From Numida meleagris (taxonomy: Eukaryota; Chordata; Aves; Galliformes; Numididae): DNA of 64,000 bases. Below the pieces are notes generated by a model. That model ran no database searches. It worked only from the letters and a program-made list of their open reading frames with translations, and was not told the origin of the DNA. How positions within the stretch are numbered: position 1 is the stretch's first letter; every line of letters begins with the position of its first letter. This document shows, in pieces, positions 60,501 to 64,000 of this stretch. Where the stretch lies: assembly GCF_002078875.1 (NCBI RefSeq), contig NC_034412.1, positions 82,105,575-82,169,574 on the forward strand. Reading direction: 5' to 3'. The position numbers and the translations under genes were made by a program.

Positions 60501-63500
60501 TGCTAAAGAAGATTAACAGCAAGATGACTTCTCATTATGAGGCAGTGATCATGCAACAGTCTATATTTCAGGTCACTGGAAAGGCCATGTAGAAGAATCA
60601 TTACAGACATTCGCTGGATGACATGAAGCTGAGAGTCTTTCATTCTAGATCAGAATTTCTTGCACTCTATCTGCCAATGCAAGCAACAAATTACTGCAGC
60701 CTGAGAAGGTCTTCCCAACAAATTCTATGTTGGAGAGGCCAGTTGATTGCTCATCCATCTTTATTTCAGCATTTCAATTTAATATAATTGTAATTAATTT
60801 TGTATCTGTGAATGTAAAATCTTAGAAAATGGATTTCTGAATTAAGAAAAATATTTTCCAACTTAATAAAAATGTTTTCCATTTTTACAAATTTCACTGA
60901 GTCTCTTTTGACTGACCTGATAGGAAAACAGATAATGCTATTCCCACTCAGAACTTGTTCTTATTTTGATAAACTTATAGAAATACTTACTGAGCGTGGA
61001 TTTAAGTTTGTATAGAAGCCATGTCTGTAATGAAGCTGGTATTAATGAAGAAGGGTTATAACTTGTCCTCAGATAAGAGTCATTTTATAATAATTAAATG
61101 AATACTGAAATGAAATTAATTGAGATAGTACTATAACACTGTATGTAACTTAGATTTCGATGAAGGTGAAACACTTTAGCCTTCAGTGTAAATTCACTGG
61201 CCTCAACAAGAAGATGTTATGACTGGATTACAAAATCCCAGAAGTAAAGCCATCAGAGATAAACATCTGCCCATTTGGAGTAAATAATGTAAAGGGGGAG
61301 TGAGTGGAGGAAGAAATAAAAAAAAAGGACTAAACGCAAACTTTTAGTAAAAACAGCCTTCAGGCAATCAGCACAAATTCTTGTGCTTGCTAGAGGCGTT
61401 AAGGTGTGTTGGCTTTGTTTAAACTGTTTGTAGGAAAGCAATCTACCCAAGAGATGTTACATGAGAAGAGGCCTTTTCTTAGCAAGACTTTTCAAGTGCA
61501 CGGGGTTCATTGCTGCTCAGCTCAGCACACAAATCAAGGGAGGGAGAAACAGTCTCTGAGAGGCAGGGAATGACTTCCTCATTGATCCTAAGGGTATATA
61601 TAGCATAGACAAGAAGAGCTGAAGACCTGAAAAGAACGGAAGTTTCTTGATGGCACTGCTAATCTTTTTCAAGACAAGGATGTTTCATGGTGCTTCACCT
61701 TTTCAGTTTCAGTCTTCTCCCCTGCATATGAATGCCACTTCCTGTACTCCAAAGTACAGCTGTAGTGTCACCTAATAACTAATAGATTCTTATAGCACCA
61801 TATCTTCCTCCAGCAGGGAACTTTCCCCACAAAGGAGACATAGGTCGAAATGCTAGTCCTGAAGTCTTCTCCTGAGTTTATTTAAACTGCTCTCAGGTAT
61901 GGCGTGCTACACAGGACAGAATAAACATTATGCTCCTTGGAGTCTCAAATATATCTTAGCTGAGCTCACTGAAGAAGAATTTTTTCAGACCATTCCCAGT
62001 GTCTTTCATGGAAGAAAGCACCAATTACCTAGCCATAACTATGTGTGTATACGTGGCCAATAATACTCAATGCCTATGTGGAGGTGCAGTAAATGCCACA
62101 GAATTTGTATCTCCAATAAGAGGATAGTTAACAGAGCTTTACAAAGACCAAACCTTCATCTGAGCTGCTCGCAAACTTTCAGTCAGCACATGGAACTCAG
62201 GATTGAAATCAGCAGCATATGTAAAGGCTTCACACAGGAACATACCAGTACAATGCTGCCTAAAGTTCCCTTTATTCTACACTTAAGCTTTTCCATAAAA
62301 ATCTGCAAAATCTATTGAAGCAGAAGTGTTTATGTCTTTATAAAGCTCTGACTAATGCCAGTGACTAAAATCCTGTAGCAGAAAAATCAATGCAACTGGT
62401 GATTATCTGTACTTAGGTGTTATTTACAAGGATTATACCTGTTCTTAGTGCTGCCTGAGTGTAGCGTTACATATATAATTCCATCTCTTATTTTTTGATG
62501 ATGCTTAAAAATAAAAAGATTGAAAGGCAAAAAAATAAAATGAAGAGTTCCTCTTTTCATTTTCAGAACTATTTGGGAACGTTTTAGTTATAGAAAGGAC
62601 ACCTTTGTATTCTGTGTGCTTATATAATCCTGATTACAGCATTTCATCATGGTGACTGGGCACAGAGTTAGGAGCACAAAGATTACAGTAATTTCACTTT
62701 GGATAGTTGCCTTAATTTTTTCAGACTGCTGGAATTCTGCATAAATGAATAGAAAATATTCACTTATATCTCTTGAAAGAATTTGCACCCTCCTTTCTTC
62801 TCTCATGTTTGAAATATCATAAGAATAGCCTTTTTCCAGGAATATTTTACCTTTCACATTGATTAGAAGGTTCAAAATACAGCAGTACAAAACATAAGAA
62901 ATTACCAGCTAACAAGAATTTTGATAAATCTCTAAATATGTGGAGTTTCTGACCAAAAGATTTCAGCTGACTTCAATTTATCCTGTCTTATAATAGGATG
63001 TATTCTTGATTTACATAACACTCAACTTAGACACTTTTTAAAGCCAAAGATAAATTGTTGTGTTGTTACTCTTTTTCTTTTTCTTTTCTTTTCTTTTTTT
63101 TTTTTTTTGGAAATATATATAGCAACTGGATAATTCCTGTTAAAAATAAGCGGTCACAGACTATGGCCAGGGCCCATGGTCTTCTTGCCCTGAAATTTTT
63201 ACATTCCTTTACTTGTACAACATTATTATTCATATACGACAACTCTTTTCTCACAATATAAAAGATAAAATAGTTTCCAAGTAAACAAAAAAAATTTAGT
63301 AACACTGGACAAATCTGGCACGTGGGAACACTTTGCCCACATAAAGACTAAGAAATTCAGTATTCTATGAAACTGCCACATGAGAATGAAGAAGATAGGT
63401 TTGTTTTAGTTTTTTTCTATCTCTTCATATGTACTGCAAGAACAAACGCTTTATTCTGACAGAAATTACAGTAGCTGTTATCTCAAAGGCTCCTGAAAAC

Positions 63501-64000
63501 AGACTTGTAAGAAACAAGTACAGTTTCACAAATTTAAACTCCAGAATGTCTGTTACATTCAGCCACTGTGACATCTAGACTGATGAGTTTCATCAGATCA
63601 GTTCTTGTGAAAATGAAAATAACTCTTGAAAACATCCAAAGTGACAATGACAAAAGTAAACCTTGAAGTACTGGAAAAAAGCAAAGGAAGACCTGGTAAA
63701 CTGTTTCAACAGATTACTCTCCCATGACTCATTTCCAGTCTGACTTGATCTAGATGCAATGTCTAGGATATTCTATCTAACTAATCTCCTTCCATCTTCA
63801 CTATTAGACCATAAAGCTATTTTCTATCAATGTTGTGCTCTTCTTTAGCAGGGAAAGTAGGCATCTTAATCTCTAACATTAGCATTGCAGATAGGTATAC
63901 GTCTTGCAATCAGTGCACCTCCTACACTTGGATCAAAGCTAATACTACCCCAAGGTTCTCCTTAACCATCTATGTCTGAGCTAAACAGATCTAGCTTCTG
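57569..64000. other. Unique AT-rich non-coding stretch to the window end (6.4 kb)
   Basis: No exon or transposon is recognised. Open frames (59837-60088 +, 60118-60336 +, 62588-62890 minus) are short and unlike known proteins. A T-rich tract lies at 63070-63108. Confidence 0.6.
63070..63108. repeat. Pyrimidine tract (CTTTT)n to poly-T
   Basis: The + strand is exclusively C and T for 39 bases, moving from CTTTTT-like units to a 16-base T run. This is simple-sequence DNA. Confidence 0.9.

Noticed and set aside
1..64000. CRISPR arrays, bacterial operons, rRNA or tRNA genes
   Set aside because: None was found. The repeats are eukaryotic and avian in type, and no regularly spaced direct repeats are present.

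Overview
This window looks like nuclear DNA from a bird: AT-rich, intron-like or intergenic, with no convincing host exon. The bird assignment rests on the repeats. There are ten separate CR1-type LINE pieces, recognised by RT-like reading frames with avian CR1 motifs or by CR1 3' tails, several ending in (ATTCTGTA/TCACAGAA)-type octamers. There is also a solo LTR and two LTR-derived pieces that resemble, from memory, dispersed avian endogenous retrovirus LTRs. The species cannot be fixed from this sequence; landfowl is plausible but unproven.

Layout. 1-1.8 kb: unique sequence. 1.80-3.16 kb: an old CR1 on the + strand, broken by a 69-bp CR1 tail inserted in the opposite orientation and flanked by an exact 10-bp duplication. 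5.05-6.70 kb: the best preserved CR1, whose second reading frame is interrupted by only three stop codons. 7.56-8.48 kb and 13.2-13.55 kb: LTR-related pieces of avian ERV type. 11.1, 18.65-19.16, 21.3 and 23.2 kb: CR1 remnants on the minus strand. 23.5-42.9 kb: a long stretch with no recognisable transposon, holding simple repeats, a purine-rich segment, a GC-richer block and several palindromes. 42.88-43.41 kb: a CpG-rich solo LTR with a 5-bp target duplication. 45.72 kb: a fragment resembling the tail of an ancient MIR-family SINE. 47.2, 49.2-50.5 and 51.5-52.2 kb: three more CR1 copies. 52.2-64 kb: unique sequence with one exact 28-bp tandem duplication and an unusual palindromic block at 57.5 kb.

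How the parts work together. Nothing here forms an operon, pathway or gene cluster. Every reading frame with recognisable homology belongs to a decayed LINE, and the remaining frames are short and look like chance. The interest lies in insertion history (nesting, target duplications, which catalytic residues are lost), in structured DNA (perfect hairpins, a 61-bp alternating purine-pyrimidine run) and in possible ancient repeats that may have been kept as regulatory sequence. I found no previously undescribed system that the sequence alone would support.
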